Assembly: GCA_037043015.1 (NCBI GenBank)
Contig: CM073322.1
Coordinates: 3,297,601-3,361,600 of the forward strand
Direction of reading: 5' to 3'
From: Bryum argenteum
Taxonomy: Eukaryota > Streptophyta > Bryopsida > Bryales > Bryaceae
Length of the DNA stretch: 64,000 bases
Below the pieces are notes generated by a model, which was not told the origin of the DNA, did no database searches, and was given only the letters and a program-made list of their open reading frames with translations. Position 1 is the stretch's first letter. Every line of letters begins with the position of its first letter. Of the stretch, positions 1 to 11,052 are shown in pieces. The translations under genes and the position numbers were made by a program.

Positions 1-490
1 CTTTGACTGCAAAGAACGCGATAACGCTCAGAATCCTACACCCCGATCGCTAGCAAATTGAAATCTGAAAGTCTTCGTGTGCATCGAACGCGACAATGCT
101 CCAATTCAACACCCCGATCGCTTTGAGATTGCGAAAACAATGTGTGAATCGATGATTGCAAGGAATTATCTAACTCGACGAATTGCAGAAACAGACACTG
201 AATGTTGAGAATCCACTGCCGATTGCGAGCTTTTGAATACTGAACCCAGCAGCCAAGTGTCGCGAGAACTTTCCAGAACAGAGCAGTTGCTTCGGTAAAA
301 TCCTAATTCGAGACAGTACTCGAACGTTCGAGAGAAGGATAAAGAAAACGAGATATCCGGGTTGAATCGGCTTCAAGCGATGTCCTTTGACGGGTATCAG
401 AAGTCCTCGAACCTTCGAGAGAAAGATAAAGAAAGAATGAGATACCCGGACTGACTTGGGGCGAAACGATGGATATATATCGAAGTCCCA
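1..490. repeat. Diverged direct repeats upstream of the DGS1-like gene
   Basis: Two pairs of imperfect direct repeats are visible. Positions 14-51 and 87-122 share 'gaacgcga' and 'caccccgatcgct'. Positions 322-362 and 407-451 share 'ttcgagagaa' and 'gataaagaaa'. They look like old tandem duplications of about 72 and 85 bases. No convincing gene is seen here; a long minus-strand reading frame across 170-832 is discussed under findings. Confidence 0.55.
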
Positions 491-1459
491 AGAGCGGGTA
501 TTACCGGTTCTCGATTTGGGCGGATAAGCGGGTATTAGTTGGATGGGACGTGGATGATTTCTTGATTTCATTCTTGCGTATGAGCATATGTATCTTTGGA
601 ATGTACCTGCAGTGAGGGGAGGAGTGAAGGGGAGATATGCCGCCGTCCGATCGAGCCATATTCTCGAATTTGTTGGCCGCACATGCGCATGATTTCGATT
701 CGAGTTACGAGCGTTGGGCATTTTTCGTGCATGGAGTTGTTTCTCATCGAATTTGGCGTTGATTTGAGCCATTTTGCTGCTTTCTGCTTCGATCACTTCT
801 TCCAGATTGAGTTTTTTAGGTAAGTTCCACATTGCATTTTGTCTTTCACCTCTCTACGTTTAGCTTCTTAGTTTGATTTTATTCCGCTCGCAATCGTAAA
901 GGAATTTTCATTCATTTTGAGGAAATGAAGCTCGTTGAGCGGTTCTGTTCCTTATGCAGAGATCAGAATCTTTCGATTTACTTCCTTCTCGATTTAACGT
1001 TGTTTAGAATTTTGTAGTAGGCCAATTACGTCTACTGATTGACTTCTTTGGAATTTGTATCGGACTGTGTCTATGTAGGTTTGGTCGCCACACTCTGATT
1101 CTTTAGTGTACTTAATGCTTTTGTTATATTTTCAAGAACTGCCATTATCGTGTTACACTGGCGCGATGTCTGAAAATTTCGTATCAAGTTTTTCTGGATT
1201 CAATGAAATGGCATTTTACTAAGCTTACCGTGAATGATGTAACGCTCTTAGTATCTGCAGATAGCAGGTTTTATAACCTAACCTGTCACGTACGTAGCAT
1301 CGATCTGCTGATGCCATAGTAATGTCGTAATTTGAATTGATGCCGTTGTGATTAATTTTGAATTTTTTTGGTACAATGCCGTTGTAGTGAATCTTTTCGA
1401 GGTTCTGAGTTGCTTTATCTTCATGTGTTACAGAATCTCTTCACTGGTGATCATAAAAG
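469..1459 (+). promoter_or_regulatory. Putative promoter, 5' leader and leader intron of the DGS1-like gene
   Basis: A TATATAT string at about 472-478 could be the TATA element. A consensus splice donor (AG|GTAAGT) lies at 820, and an acceptor 'tgttacag' ends at 1433, 26 bases before the start codon, so an untranslated first exon and a 614-base leader intron are likely. Several ATGs upstream of 820, including one that opens a 75-codon frame at 596, could act as upstream reading frames if they fall inside the transcript. The transcription start is not visible. All of this is inferred from splice-site consensus. Confidence 0.45.
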
Positions 1460-4400
1460 ATGATGGAGAGTGCGGTTCGATTGATCGGGACGTATTATAT
1501 TAATAAGTGGGCGAATGATTGGTTGAAAAAGTTCAAGCGCAAGCCACGAGAAGGCCTGCCTCTGCTTCTCACAGCAGCACAGGCTTCCTTAGTGTAAAGC
1601 TTCCTTACTTTGACGCTTTGCAATTTGTAACTGGGAATCAGAGAACTGTGAAACTGTTGAATTTAAGTGTATCTTACGCGAAGGGTTTGTGTAATGTAAA
1701 GGTGGCACAACAGAGGTTTAGGGTTTAAGATTAATAATTGGCCTGGTTTTTCAAAGATTAATCGTCTTATATGAAACTACAATGTGTGTTTTCAGGGGCG
1801 AAACTCCCGGTTCAGGGAGCTTTCTGAAGGTGTTTGAGCAAGTTTCGGTGGAGTTGCTGGAGCAGATGCATTATGTGAACAAGCATCTCGTGTTTTGGCA
1901 GATCAGAGCTCAGGTAGTCTGCTGCGAGGGGTTAAGTCGAGTGCATGTTACTATTCTGAGTAGCATTTAGAACGTTTCAGGAGGTCTTCTGACTTTAGAA
2001 CGCCACAACTTAGCTTGCGTCGTTCATTTTGAATGGTCCTTTTTTTTGCTTTTGAATGTTTCTGACCTACTCGGCGTTGACATGGTAGGGTCTAGAGAAA
2101 GATAAAGTTCGATTTATGATGTTAGAGAGGGGTCCATTCGCCTTTCTTCAAGGACTGAGGAAAATCGCGCAATCTTTTCTATTGGAAGCGTCACTTACTA
2201 GCGGGCTAGTATCTGCTGCCTATACTCGCATCAATGAAAGAGTGACCATGCTGAACACCCTGCGAAAACGGCTTGCTGTAATTATAGGCCAGGTCAGCAT
2301 TAAGACTTTCATACTCTGTGTTGCTGTGATGTGATCAATGCAATAGTGTGCACAGTGTCGTTGAGTGTCTCAGTTTTCCTCTAAGAGAAAGATTGGCTGA
2401 TTTTCAGATCCACCTTCAAGTGGCGAAGATGGGAGAGAAAGTGGATACGCCAGGGCAGGAAACTGGAGTCAGGGGGGAAAGTCGACGTGTCGTATCCGAT
2501 TGTGTTGTTGTTGTGCTCTTCGCCTTGAATGGGATGGAAGGAGTTTACGAGTTTCCACAGGCAGGTGACGACCTAACTCTTGAAATATTGCCAAATTTTC
2601 TCGTATATCAAAATGTCTTGAGCTACTGCAGCCATTCTTGAAGAGTTACATTTATCTGTGTTGTCTTTATTCATTCAATCTCGCAAAGGATGACATTGCA
2701 AGAGTATATCTGCACATCATCAGATAGGTATTTCGCTGCTGTTTATTTACGGTTATATTGAGATCATACTGTTCGTGAAACTGGCAGAGTGATTACCATG
2801 GCCATGGAGAATCGATGGAGTCGCAAACTATTGTCCTCGAGTTTGACCGGATGTCTGAGGATTTAATGAGGGGATTGGATTGGACCGATTACGAACTTCA
2901 AGCTGCTCTTCGATTGCTGTCGGGGAACGTTGCGAAGCTTAAAGAATTCCTCGCCGTTTTTGTAAGCTTCCTGACATTCTATTTTTGCTTAGGATGTTTT
3001 TGTGATTCTCCTTGTATTATCCTGCCTATACTTTCTTCTCAAATCCTGTGCAACAGCCATTCACATTCACATCTAATCAAAGGAAAATGGCTAGCTTTAT
3101 CTTCTCGTGACTTAGCTTCAATGACAGTGTAAGAAAGAAAGAGAACTCTTTCACCACAGAATGATTGTATGTTCAGCGACCTGGGTACTAACTGCTATTT
3201 GTCATCGCTTATCCGCTTTGCAGGTGCCTCGTTACGAAAAGCCAAGACACCATGTCAGACATTGGCTGCAGTATACTGGTGGTGCAGTTGGTATTACTGT
3301 AGCTTCTCTCTGGCTTATCAAGCACAGTCGATTGGGAGGCAGCGATGACCTTGACACTTGGTTGAACACAGCTCGTGAAGACGCGTCACTTTTTATGGAA
3401 AAGCGTGTGCAGGAACCGGTACAGTTTCTATTAGAATTGAAAGTACCTTTGTGTCGTTGATGTTTATGACAAGGGCAAGCATTTTTGGCAATACAAAAGA
3501 CCCATGTTGTTATGTGTAGAGAGGTTGTTTGTGAAGGTCATCAACTAGTCTTTAGCATCATAGTATGTGTAATCTTACTGTCCCTCAAAGTTGACTTAGT
3601 CAGTCATTGCAGTCTCTTGTATTTCCCTACTGTTGATGTGTTCTTTCGTCTCGATTGTCAACCTTGGAATTTGATTCAACAGCTGACGGCCATCAAAGGC
3701 GAACTCTTTGACACCTTCCGCAAACGTCGTGAAGGTTCCGCGCAGCTGGAGGAAGTGAGGTTAGCTTCAGACGCCTTAAACAGGTACGTTTGTTGATCAT
3801 ATTTTACTTGCATGCATTCTTGAAGCCTTTCTTGTAGTTGGATACTTAATTTTGCCATGACTTCGTGAAATTAACTCGTGAAAGCATGAAATAAAATAAA
3901 GCATGTAGTGTTGAAAGTTACTGGTATATACACCGGGCTTTTGCACAATCATTTCTTTGAGTTACGCTCTACTAGTTTATTGAGACTAATTGTCCAAGTG
4001 CAGGATGGTAAAAGAGTTTGTCACACAGACACGTGGTATCGAAGTGGCATCTGAAGCATCTGAGCAGGACTTGATGAGAATGGTGATGACCAGGTAAGAA
4101 TGGATGATGACGAAGTATGTGAATACTCAGGCCTCGTACGTTCAGAATATGTTCGTTTAAGTGTGTCTAAGGTTGTTTAAGTTTTAAGGTTGCTCTTGTT
4201 GCATGCTGATCTATCCTTGTTTTCTTGATCGGTCCTACTTCTTGCTCATTCAGATACGAACACGAGTTGGCCAATCCTGTCCAGAACCTATTAAGAGGAG
4301 AGTTGGCTAGGGCACTGCTGATACAGGTTCTATTCTGACCTCTAAGTCAATTGTCATTCCAGTTTTCCTTTACAATGAAAACGTCCACTTGATGAATCTG

Positions 4401-5828
4401 ACTATATTTGAACTTGCTTTACTTCATAATCTCCGGCCAAGGCTGCTCCAAGTTATCCCAGGCTTTACCTTGTTTGTGAACTTAATATGTATGATACATC
4501 CGTCCTACATCGTTCTCCTTATGAACGAGCAACTATTAGTTGTGAGCTGCTTCAGTATCATTTGGTATAATGTATGTCGTTACAGAACCCTATTGTATGG
4601 TCCTGGAGACATGACTGTCATGTAGTCGAGTTACCTAGCTAATCATTCACGTCTACATGTCTTATGATTGTTGCAGGTACAAAAGCTGAAACTTGATGTA
4701 GAGATGTAAGTTTCAACTATCTACTTTGTTGCATATCATGTAAGTGATTTGTATGTATTGTAGGCTTTATGGTTACAGGGTTTGATCAAGTTTTCTTACT
4801 GAGATCACTGTTTCCAGATTCTCTATCCAGTATTCACTAATTTATAATTCATGATTACCATCTTATGATATGTCCATAGAGTCAGGACTTCAATTCTTGA
4901 GGAATGTTAATGTAATGTTTGATTCTTCTGCAGGGCGGTGCTGGATTTGAATCAAATCTTACGAGCAAATGAGATCAACTTTGCGATCTTAGCATTTTTA
5001 CCAGCACTAGCTTGTGCTCTCATTCTCGGTGCATTGATTCGCCACCCGTTTTACAACGAGGTTTGTACGAACGAGCGACTATTCCATTCAAGCTGTAGAA
5101 TCATCTCCGATCGTATCTTCCGTTTGCTGCAGCAGTTACTCAAGGATGCTAAATGCTTTTTAACCTTCTGTTGGTCTGCTGCAGAGAGGGGCTAAAGGCA
5201 GAGGGAGGAAAGCACAGATGATTCGGCGCATGCTCATGGTTGAAGTAGAGAAAGGGGTCATGACTTGCCAGATAAGAGACGACGAGAATCGTGTAATTCT
5301 CAATTTTAGCCTGGTTCTCTTCTTACATGAGATTGCAAAACGATGATGACGTCTTACAGGCAGTCATTTGAAGCGTAATGTGTATTGATTTCTCTTGGAC
5401 TCTTGATATGTCTCAGGGAGATGATGCAGCAGTTGAATATGGAATGCTAGTTTACAGACTTGATCAATTGCATAAAGGAGTTCATGCTGCTGCAGCGTAC
5501 ACTGGCGAGTGGACTAGGTCAGGACAATGTCATAACGTTTCTCCCAGATTGTTCTTTGCTCAACAAGTATCACGTTTATTATTCCAAAATTTCTATGGAT
5601 CGTTGTCTGAATTATGCAATTGATCAAATGGAAAATTTTGCAATCAGTTGCTACCTGAACCTCTCTAAAATCTATCAACTGATTTTTCACTTTGTTTGCA
5701 GCTTGCGACGAGACATCGTTGACCTGGTGAATCCCAGAATACCAACATTCTACAAGCTTGCGATAGCAGAGAGAATGGAACGGGTTTATGATTGCCTTGC
5801 ACCAATGCCCAAATGGTTATTGATCTGA
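1460..5828 (+). CDS. DGS1: Protein DGS1-like, mitochondrial (NCA2 domain), 14 coding exons, about 577 aa
   Basis: Homologue of plant DGS1, a mitochondrial outer-membrane protein with an NCA2 domain; in Arabidopsis a dgs1 mutation suppresses the galactolipid-deficient dgd1 phenotype. Exons by splice sites and phase: 1460-1593, 1796-1913, 2089-2292, 2408-2560, 2788-2961, 3224-3418, 3683-3783, 4004-4093, 4254-4326, 4677-4705, 4934-5060, 5185-5292, 5417-5517, 5702-5828. They join in one open frame close to the usual family length (about 600). Recognisable blocks: NKHLVFWQIRAQ, ERGPFAF, GELFDTFRKR, GELARALLIQVQKLKLD, LDLNQILRANEINFAIL, the NCA2-type RRMLMVEVEKG and MERVYDCLAP near the C terminus. 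Two hydrophobic segments (residues about 280-293 and 438-459) fit membrane anchoring. An in-frame stop at 1454-1456 supports the start. Exon 4 appears to end at a GC donor (CAG|GCAGGT). Exon 1 and the exon 4/5 junction are the least certain parts. Confidence 0.9.
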
Positions 5829-6860
5829 AGGATCCGATACTTTGTAGAGCAATATTGTGTGGTACTCCTTGCCCTCGGGGCCTGAGATGGTACACAATCA
5901 CAACCACTTGCCATTTTTTGAATATCACATGTCGCTTGCCTGAGTTCTTACCTGCAAGATCAACTTTTAGGTTCAGTTGCTTGGATCGTTAGAATCGCCT
6001 CTTGGTTCTCTTATTCTTCGGTAGCTTGGTGAGATGCATCCATCCACACCAGTTGCAATCCAGTCCGAATAGGACGTTTTCCGGTTCGCAAGGTCGAAGC
6101 TTATGTAGTAATTGTGGAAACCACTGGTGCAGGACCGGGGCAGTTTAATATTCTATATTCACACAAGGGATGATTCAAAATCATTGCTGGAATGTTCAAA
6201 GACTCTTTGACTCGACAATCCCCTTCACTGTATGTACCGATCTATTTCGTAGACCTAGTGAAAGCTAATTCATTGAACTAAACTGGACGTGGCAATGAAT
6301 AATGAAGGTATGGGTCTTGTCATTTTCTGTGGTATCTGAAGTCGTCTATAAGTCCTTAGATATGTGTCTTTTCTGTGATTTCATTGGGACTTGATGTCCA
6401 GTCATTGGAATGAGATCACCGCTAAAGCTGCACAGACTTTTTAAGTACAGCAGCGGGTCTAAGCTTAGCACGCACGATATGTATTGTACAAATGCTGCGC
6501 TAACGCTCATGTCCATGTCACCACGTCAGTCGGACCATTTTTCTATCTACTGTCCACCTCTCCTTTGTCCATCGTGGAACAGTTCCCTAGACGTAGTCAA
6601 TGGTAGCTAGCTATGATATTTGAAGCAATAATCAAAACTTAAAGTCGATTGAAGAATGTTGCTGTCTGTACTTTCATTCAGTTCAATCATATAATAAACG
6701 TGACCTGTTATGCTGTGTTACTTGTGCACCAGCTGTTGTGTACTTCATTCAGCATTTGAATCTGATAGCAATTCGAGTGTAAGTAGTTAAAAGAAGTCGG
6801 CTGATTCGGAACGACTGGTCTCTGATTTATGAAAGTACTAATTACAATCGAAATAGATCT
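5829..6860. other. 3' flank of the DGS1-like gene, no gene seen
   Basis: This stretch should contain the 3' untranslated region. AT-rich sequence with an 'aataatgaa' string near 6297 could serve polyadenylation. No protein similarity, RNA gene or transposon end was recognised. Confidence 0.5.
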
Positions 6861-7900
6861 GAATTTGGTAAAATCGACTTTCAACCTACCGTATGTGCAC
6901 GTTAGATTTGGGTTCTACTAAAGTGGTTATAGTAAGGTGGTCAAAATGGTGCAATTCGGCACAAGAAATCACAGGGATGTTAGCACTCTAGCACGGGGAA
7001 ATCAAGAAGAAGGCTAAAGCAAGTGGAATCATCATATTGGACTCTTCTACAATGAGATATGATTTTTGAACTTGTTGGAAATATAGGTGTGTCTAAATGG
7101 TTGCCCTTAAGTGACTCACGAATGTTTACATTGAGTGCATGGTACTTTTGCATGGGGAAGCCATCATGTACATGTGATTCTAGATTACATGACCTCCATT
7201 ATGGGCGGTGCACCATTATTGATTGTTCTACTCTTGTGATGAAATCTAATGTCCATATTGAATTTTGAGAGGTCCTTGTTTTCATTTGAAATGATTAATT
7301 ATGTGTAAAGTTGAGGAGAACATCACGTAGCGTAGAGATAAGGTTTTAGAATGAGGTATCTTGTCAACTCCTAGTCTCTTTCTTTAGCAAGGTAAGGTAC
7401 TCAGAAAACGTCCAAAATAAAATTATAAAGTTTCCTTGTGAAGTTGACAAGGGAATAAAGGTAACTAGAAAATGTCCAAATTAAAGTTATAAAGTTTTGT
7501 TGTGAAGTTGACAAGGTAATAAAATTTTGAAGAGGTCTAAAGCTTGTGGAGGACTCGTCACAGTCTCTTTTTCTTAACTAACCAACTAACTAACCTTATA
7601 AAACTGCCATTTTTGCTAACTGTCCCCATTTCAACCCCTTAGAGGTGAGTGAAACTCCTTTAGGATCGATTTGACTTTGACAAAATTCCCACTTACAAAA
7701 TTTAGGTTACATGATGTTGAAACATCATGCAGATCTTAATGTTTTTCATATGTTCTCACCAAGACCATTCATGTGTCATATTCCTCATACTTTAAAAGAC
7801 AGAGATTCATTCGTTAAAGTTCAGAAATGGATTATACCGGAAATGCCCATTGCCCTTCTTGGTAGACACAGTAGAGACGAGAAGAGAGCTCCAGCAGTAC
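6861..7900. other. Non-coding start of duplication copy 1
   Basis: It holds a short internal direct repeat: 7380-7440 and 7455-7515 share 'aaagttataaagttt'-like and 'gtgaagttgacaagg' strings. The piece 7711-7900 is conserved in copy 2 (49310-49480), but the translations differ by frame, so I do not call a gene. It forms the distal upstream region of the gene at 8092. Confidence 0.5.
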
Positions 7901-7942
7901 AGTAGGCCACTGTATAGATGTTACGCCCATCCCGTTCCAGCT

Positions 7943-7949
7943 TATAAAA
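7943..7949 (+). promoter_or_regulatory. TATA box of the 121-aa gene, copy 1
   Basis: TATAAAA lies 149 bases upstream of the ATG at 8092. The equivalent place in copy 2 reads TATAAAC (52033). The HMA gene at 10430 has its TATA box at almost the same distance (148 bases), which supports a shared promoter layout. Confidence 0.6.
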
Positions 7950-8091
7950 CCCGACTTCAATCAGGCACTCTCTCACTCACTGAGGTGTCGATCGTTCGCT
8001 CAACATCCTCATTCTTCCCACGTACTGTACTACATGCTCCACCTTGACATCGAGCTATCATCCAGATCGCTAGCTTCACAGATCGACAGCC

Positions 8092-8457
8092 ATGGCAGCC
8101 AGAATGCCATCCTTGCAGGAACTGTTCTATGCGGACAGTACCACGCCGGAGTACCGTCGAACATTCATTCCTTGCTCTCAACAATATGTTGCATTGCCTG
8201 GTGATCAGCCTGTCGTCGTCACGCGCTACGAGCCTGCCCGGCTGCTTCGAAGCTACAACATAAACAGATATCAGCAACCACGAAACTACATCGGTGAACA
8301 AGGCAGACTCAATAGCAGCATCAGTGATCAAGGCAGGCACAATACCAGCAGTGTTACGTCGACGACGTACTCTTGCACCCATTGCCCCACGTACCGACCT
8401 TGTCCCAGCACCAGCCACTTTTATCATGCCAAGGCTGAGCAATCTAAATCGGAGTAA
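8092..8457 (+). CDS. HMA-family-like small protein lacking the HMA domain, copy 1 (121 aa)
   Basis: Single-exon gene with a good start context (gccATGG). No HMA domain or other known domain is recognised. Its two ends resemble the HMA proteins of this window. The N terminus (MPSLQELFYA) matches MSMQEMYFGA and MSMEELFYGH, and the C terminus (YSCTHCPTYR followed by SHFY) matches YSWxLCPAYR followed by THYM. The middle is rich in R, Q, S and N and carries the repeat 'GEQGRLNSS / SDQGRHNTS'. Four cysteines remain near positions 92-103. I infer a paralogue that lost or never had the HMA module. A TATA box and a duplicate (52181-52546, about 96% identical protein) support a real gene. The minus-strand frame over it is a shadow. 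Function unknown. Confidence 0.7.
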   Translation: MAARMPSLQELFYADSTTPEYRRTFIPCSQQYVALPGDQPVVVTRYEPARLLRSYNINRYQQPRNYIGEQGRLNSSISDQGRHNTSSVTSTTYSCTHCPTYRPCPSTSHFYHAKAEQSKSE

Positions 8458-8638
8458 CGAACTCCATCGATGGTGTTTGAGGCTTCAGTTTTGATCAACG
8501 AGGAAAAGAAGAATGTAGCTGGCTAGATAGGACTTGGGTTTAGATTGTTAACATTGGATTAACTACTGTGCACATGCCAATTGCAGTCTCTAGCTTCCCG
8601 TTAGAACGTACGTAGAGAGTGCTGCTTGAATAACAAAG

Positions 8639-9579
8639 CAACGAGCTCATGAAAGCTGTATATTTTCTGAAATAAAATTCAATGGATGCATCATTTCGAT
8701 GTTTGTGCAAGGTTTTTGTGTTGATGAGCTTCACGAGAATGTTCAGTTGAGAAAGCAGACTAAGAAGGTGATGTTGTTTATGTACCTTCAACTGCGAGTT
8801 CCATGCTTACAAGAATGTCGAAACAAAACGAGATCCAGTTGAATCGTTACGGGGGATCCGTCAGGTACGATGTACCGAAAGCAAGACGACGAGTTCTTAC
8901 TCTCAGACTTTGTATTTTTGGATACTGTTTTGCAGAGGAGTTTCGTAGTGCTGAAGAGTCTCGGTAAGCATGGGTCAGGACAACATGCTGGTGCTAACAA
9001 ATATCGAATGCGGTCTTCTTGGTCTTCTCTGTTGTGGGATCTTGCCGATGTAGCAGCTTCCGAGAATGGTAGCATCCACGCCAGCGCAATCTTCTCGACC
9101 ACCTCGTCACTGACTGAGTGAGCCCCTGAATGGTTTCTTGATTCACATGAGCCCCTGAATTCATTCTTGTAGCACGTGAGCCCCTGATTTCATTCTTGAT
9201 TCATCTCTCGAGCGACCAAAGCTCGACTCCCTCGGCCCGAGAAGCTGCAATTTGTGATCCAGACTTCTATAGATGCGAAGTGGAGAGGATAGAATCTCGA
9301 AGTTGGTGCCAAGCAGCAGGCTGAGTCAGTCGTGGACCTCGCCTGCCTTATAATTACATCAATCCGCATGCACCAGGCCCAATGGTGGATTAATTTCTGG
9401 AACCAGGTGAAACGTGTGCATACCTCTTCGCCATGCATCCAGCAACTTGCATTCACGATACAAGTACACTCCTGTCTCGCACTGAAGCAGTATTCCAGCG
9501 ATGGACGGAACCTTCAACCCTCCCACTGATTGGGATTGCTACTTGTGTGACTTTTCTCGTCCGAAAAACATGTTTTTTG
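8639..9579. other. 941-base block identical to 52729-53669, copy 1
   Basis: By eye I find no difference between this block and its duplicate, although the sequence on either side differs by several percent. It includes short frames on both strands (83 aa at 8870, 104 aa on the minus strand at 8788-9102), none with a recognisable domain. It also includes three copies of 'tgagcccctga' at 9118-9190. It may be a non-coding transcript, a regulatory region or a gene-conversion tract. Confidence 0.65.
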
Positions 9580-10281
9580 TCCCTTGCGCCTTCGTACACT
9601 CCCCTTTACTATTTGCGACACCTTTCTTGGTCAGCACAGAATTCTTTGGGATCCAGCACCTGATATTACTTCGGATGGCAAATATTCGGACTATATATCT
9701 CTCGGGTTTCATTCATCTATTTCTGAAAATTAATTTCAAAAACAAGTTGCGAGGAACAAGGATCACGAACTCCAATAGTCCGTTGCTGAAGACCATGCCG
9801 AAGACGAATAGGTCCCGCTCGTCTTCCGAAATCCGTAGTAAAATCACATCCGAAATCTACGATACTCAACTTTGCTGATTTGCTTAGAAATCTAAGGCGC
9901 TTGAAATTAGAAAAACGTTAGATTGAGAAAATAACTGGAAAACATCGTGTGTTTTCGCAGACAATTTTCACAACTGCAATATTTTACGACCTTCTGTTTA
10001 GGTGAACATTGGAGCGATTGATTGAATTAGTCTTTACGTTAGTGGAATTGACATCTCGATGTGAGATTGATTTATTTTGTGTAAGAAAAAGCGATGCGAT
10101 GCCACTCTGCAGTTGAGAGTGTGCGAATTACACGAAGGCATACCTCGGGGATAGGTAAAGGACGCAGCCGTCACGGTCCTGAGACCATGTGCTGGCCGCA
10201 CTTTCAATCTCCTCCCTCCATGTCCTCGTCCGGCTCTGACGCCGCTGTCGTTTCCTGTGGACCGTGCAGACACACTTCTGC
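9580..10281. other. Intergenic region upstream of HMA gene copy 1
   Basis: It is alignable to 53670-54310 with small indels; copy 1 carries about 30 extra bases near 9835-9870. The string 'aacattggagcgatt' near 10007 resembles the motif found downstream of the HMA stop codons. No gene recognised. Confidence 0.45.
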
Positions 10282-10288
10282 TATAAAT
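10282..10288 (+). promoter_or_regulatory. TATA box of HMA gene copy 1
   Basis: TATAAAT sits 148 bases upstream of the ATG at 10430 and is conserved in copy 2 as TATAAAA (54311). Confidence 0.6.
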
Positions 10289-10429
10289 CATTTCTTACCT
10301 CATCTCAGCCTACAATCAAGAGTTTACCTGCCCTTCCCAACAGCTAGTACGCTTTCATTTACGAGTTTTGCATCCAAGCTGTGCTTCGCAACAGTTCAAC
10401 CCAGGGCCTGATACTTTCTAGCAGAAACG

Positions 10430-10975
10430 ATGGCCATGTCCATGCAGGAGATGTATTTCGGTGCGAGGGAGCCTGCCTACTTCGTCCATTACGCACAGCA
10501 AACGTCACGCCCCCGCTCTCACGCTTACCGGATTCCGGTGAGCACGTTCGACTTGATGGTGCCTATGTGCTGCGCGCGCTGTGTAGACGAGGTCCGCGAT
10601 GCGCTTCTTGCCATGGGAGGCGTTCTTGACGTTCTTTGCGACGCTCGTAACCAGCGCGTCACTGTCACGGGATGCGTGGAACCTGCGCATGCTCTTAATC
10701 AAGTGAGGCGAGTGCAGAACGGCGCCACAAGCTCGCCATACATGCAACAAAGCAACAACATCAGCAGGTCGTATGTTCAAAGATCGCAGTACAACGGAAC
10801 GAGCTCGCCTTACATGCAAGAAAGCAACAGCAGCGGGTCGTATGTTCAAATCTCTCAGTGCAACAACGGCGATGCTTACTCGTGGAGCTTGTGTCCCGCG
10901 TACAGAGACACCGCGGAGACGCATTACATGAGTGTCAATCCGACAGTTGCGATTCGCGTGGAGAACGATTATTGA
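10430..10975 (+). CDS. HMA-domain (HIPP/HPP-type) metal-binding protein, copy 1 (181 aa)
   Basis: Single-exon gene. Residues about 40-99 form an HMA fold: FDLMVPMCCARC carries the metal-binding MxCxxC motif (M46, C48, C51), followed by VRDALLAMGGVLDV and NQRVTVTG, the usual HMA strand and helix pattern. Such domains bind soft metal ions such as copper or zinc; in plants they also act in protein interactions. Downstream is an S/N/Q-rich linker with an internal repeat (SSPYMQQSN / SSPYMQESN), then a conserved tail YSWSLCPAYRDTAETHYMS ending ENDY. There is no C-terminal CaaX box, so it is not a classic isoprenylated HIPP. The start MAMSM is shared with the paralogues at 54460 and 44380. Likely cytosolic; the exact role is unknown. 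Confidence 0.85.
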   Translation: MAMSMQEMYFGAREPAYFVHYAQQTSRPRSHAYRIPVSTFDLMVPMCCARCVDEVRDALLAMGGVLDVLCDARNQRVTVTGCVEPAHALNQVRRVQNGATSSPYMQQSNNISRSYVQRSQYNGTSSPYMQESNSSGSYVQISQCNNGDAYSWSLCPAYRDTAETHYMSVNPTVAIRVENDY

Positions 10976-11028
10976 GCTTGTGTTTCGATCCTGTACAGTT
11001 TTCCTTAACTAATTAGCTGCGACATCCG

Positions 11029-11052
11029 CTCCACATTGGAGCGATCGGAATG
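11029..11052 (+). promoter_or_regulatory. Conserved 3' motif after HMA gene copy 1
   Basis: The motif CTCCACATTGGAGCGATC plus 'GGAATG' starts 54 bases after the stop codon. It recurs after the stop codons of the other two HMA genes (55064, 44911). CTCC/GGAG can form a small hairpin. It is probably a 3'UTR element or polyadenylation-region motif. Confidence 0.5.

Noticed and set aside
7957..8442. 161-codon minus-strand frame opposite the 121-aa gene (also at 52046-52531)
   Set aside because: It mirrors the codon pattern of the plus-strand gene, which has the TATA box and the family-like ends; no domain on the minus strand.
10505..10924. 139-codon minus-strand frame opposite the HMA gene (also at 54535-54954)
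   Set aside because: Shadow of a well-supported HMA coding region.
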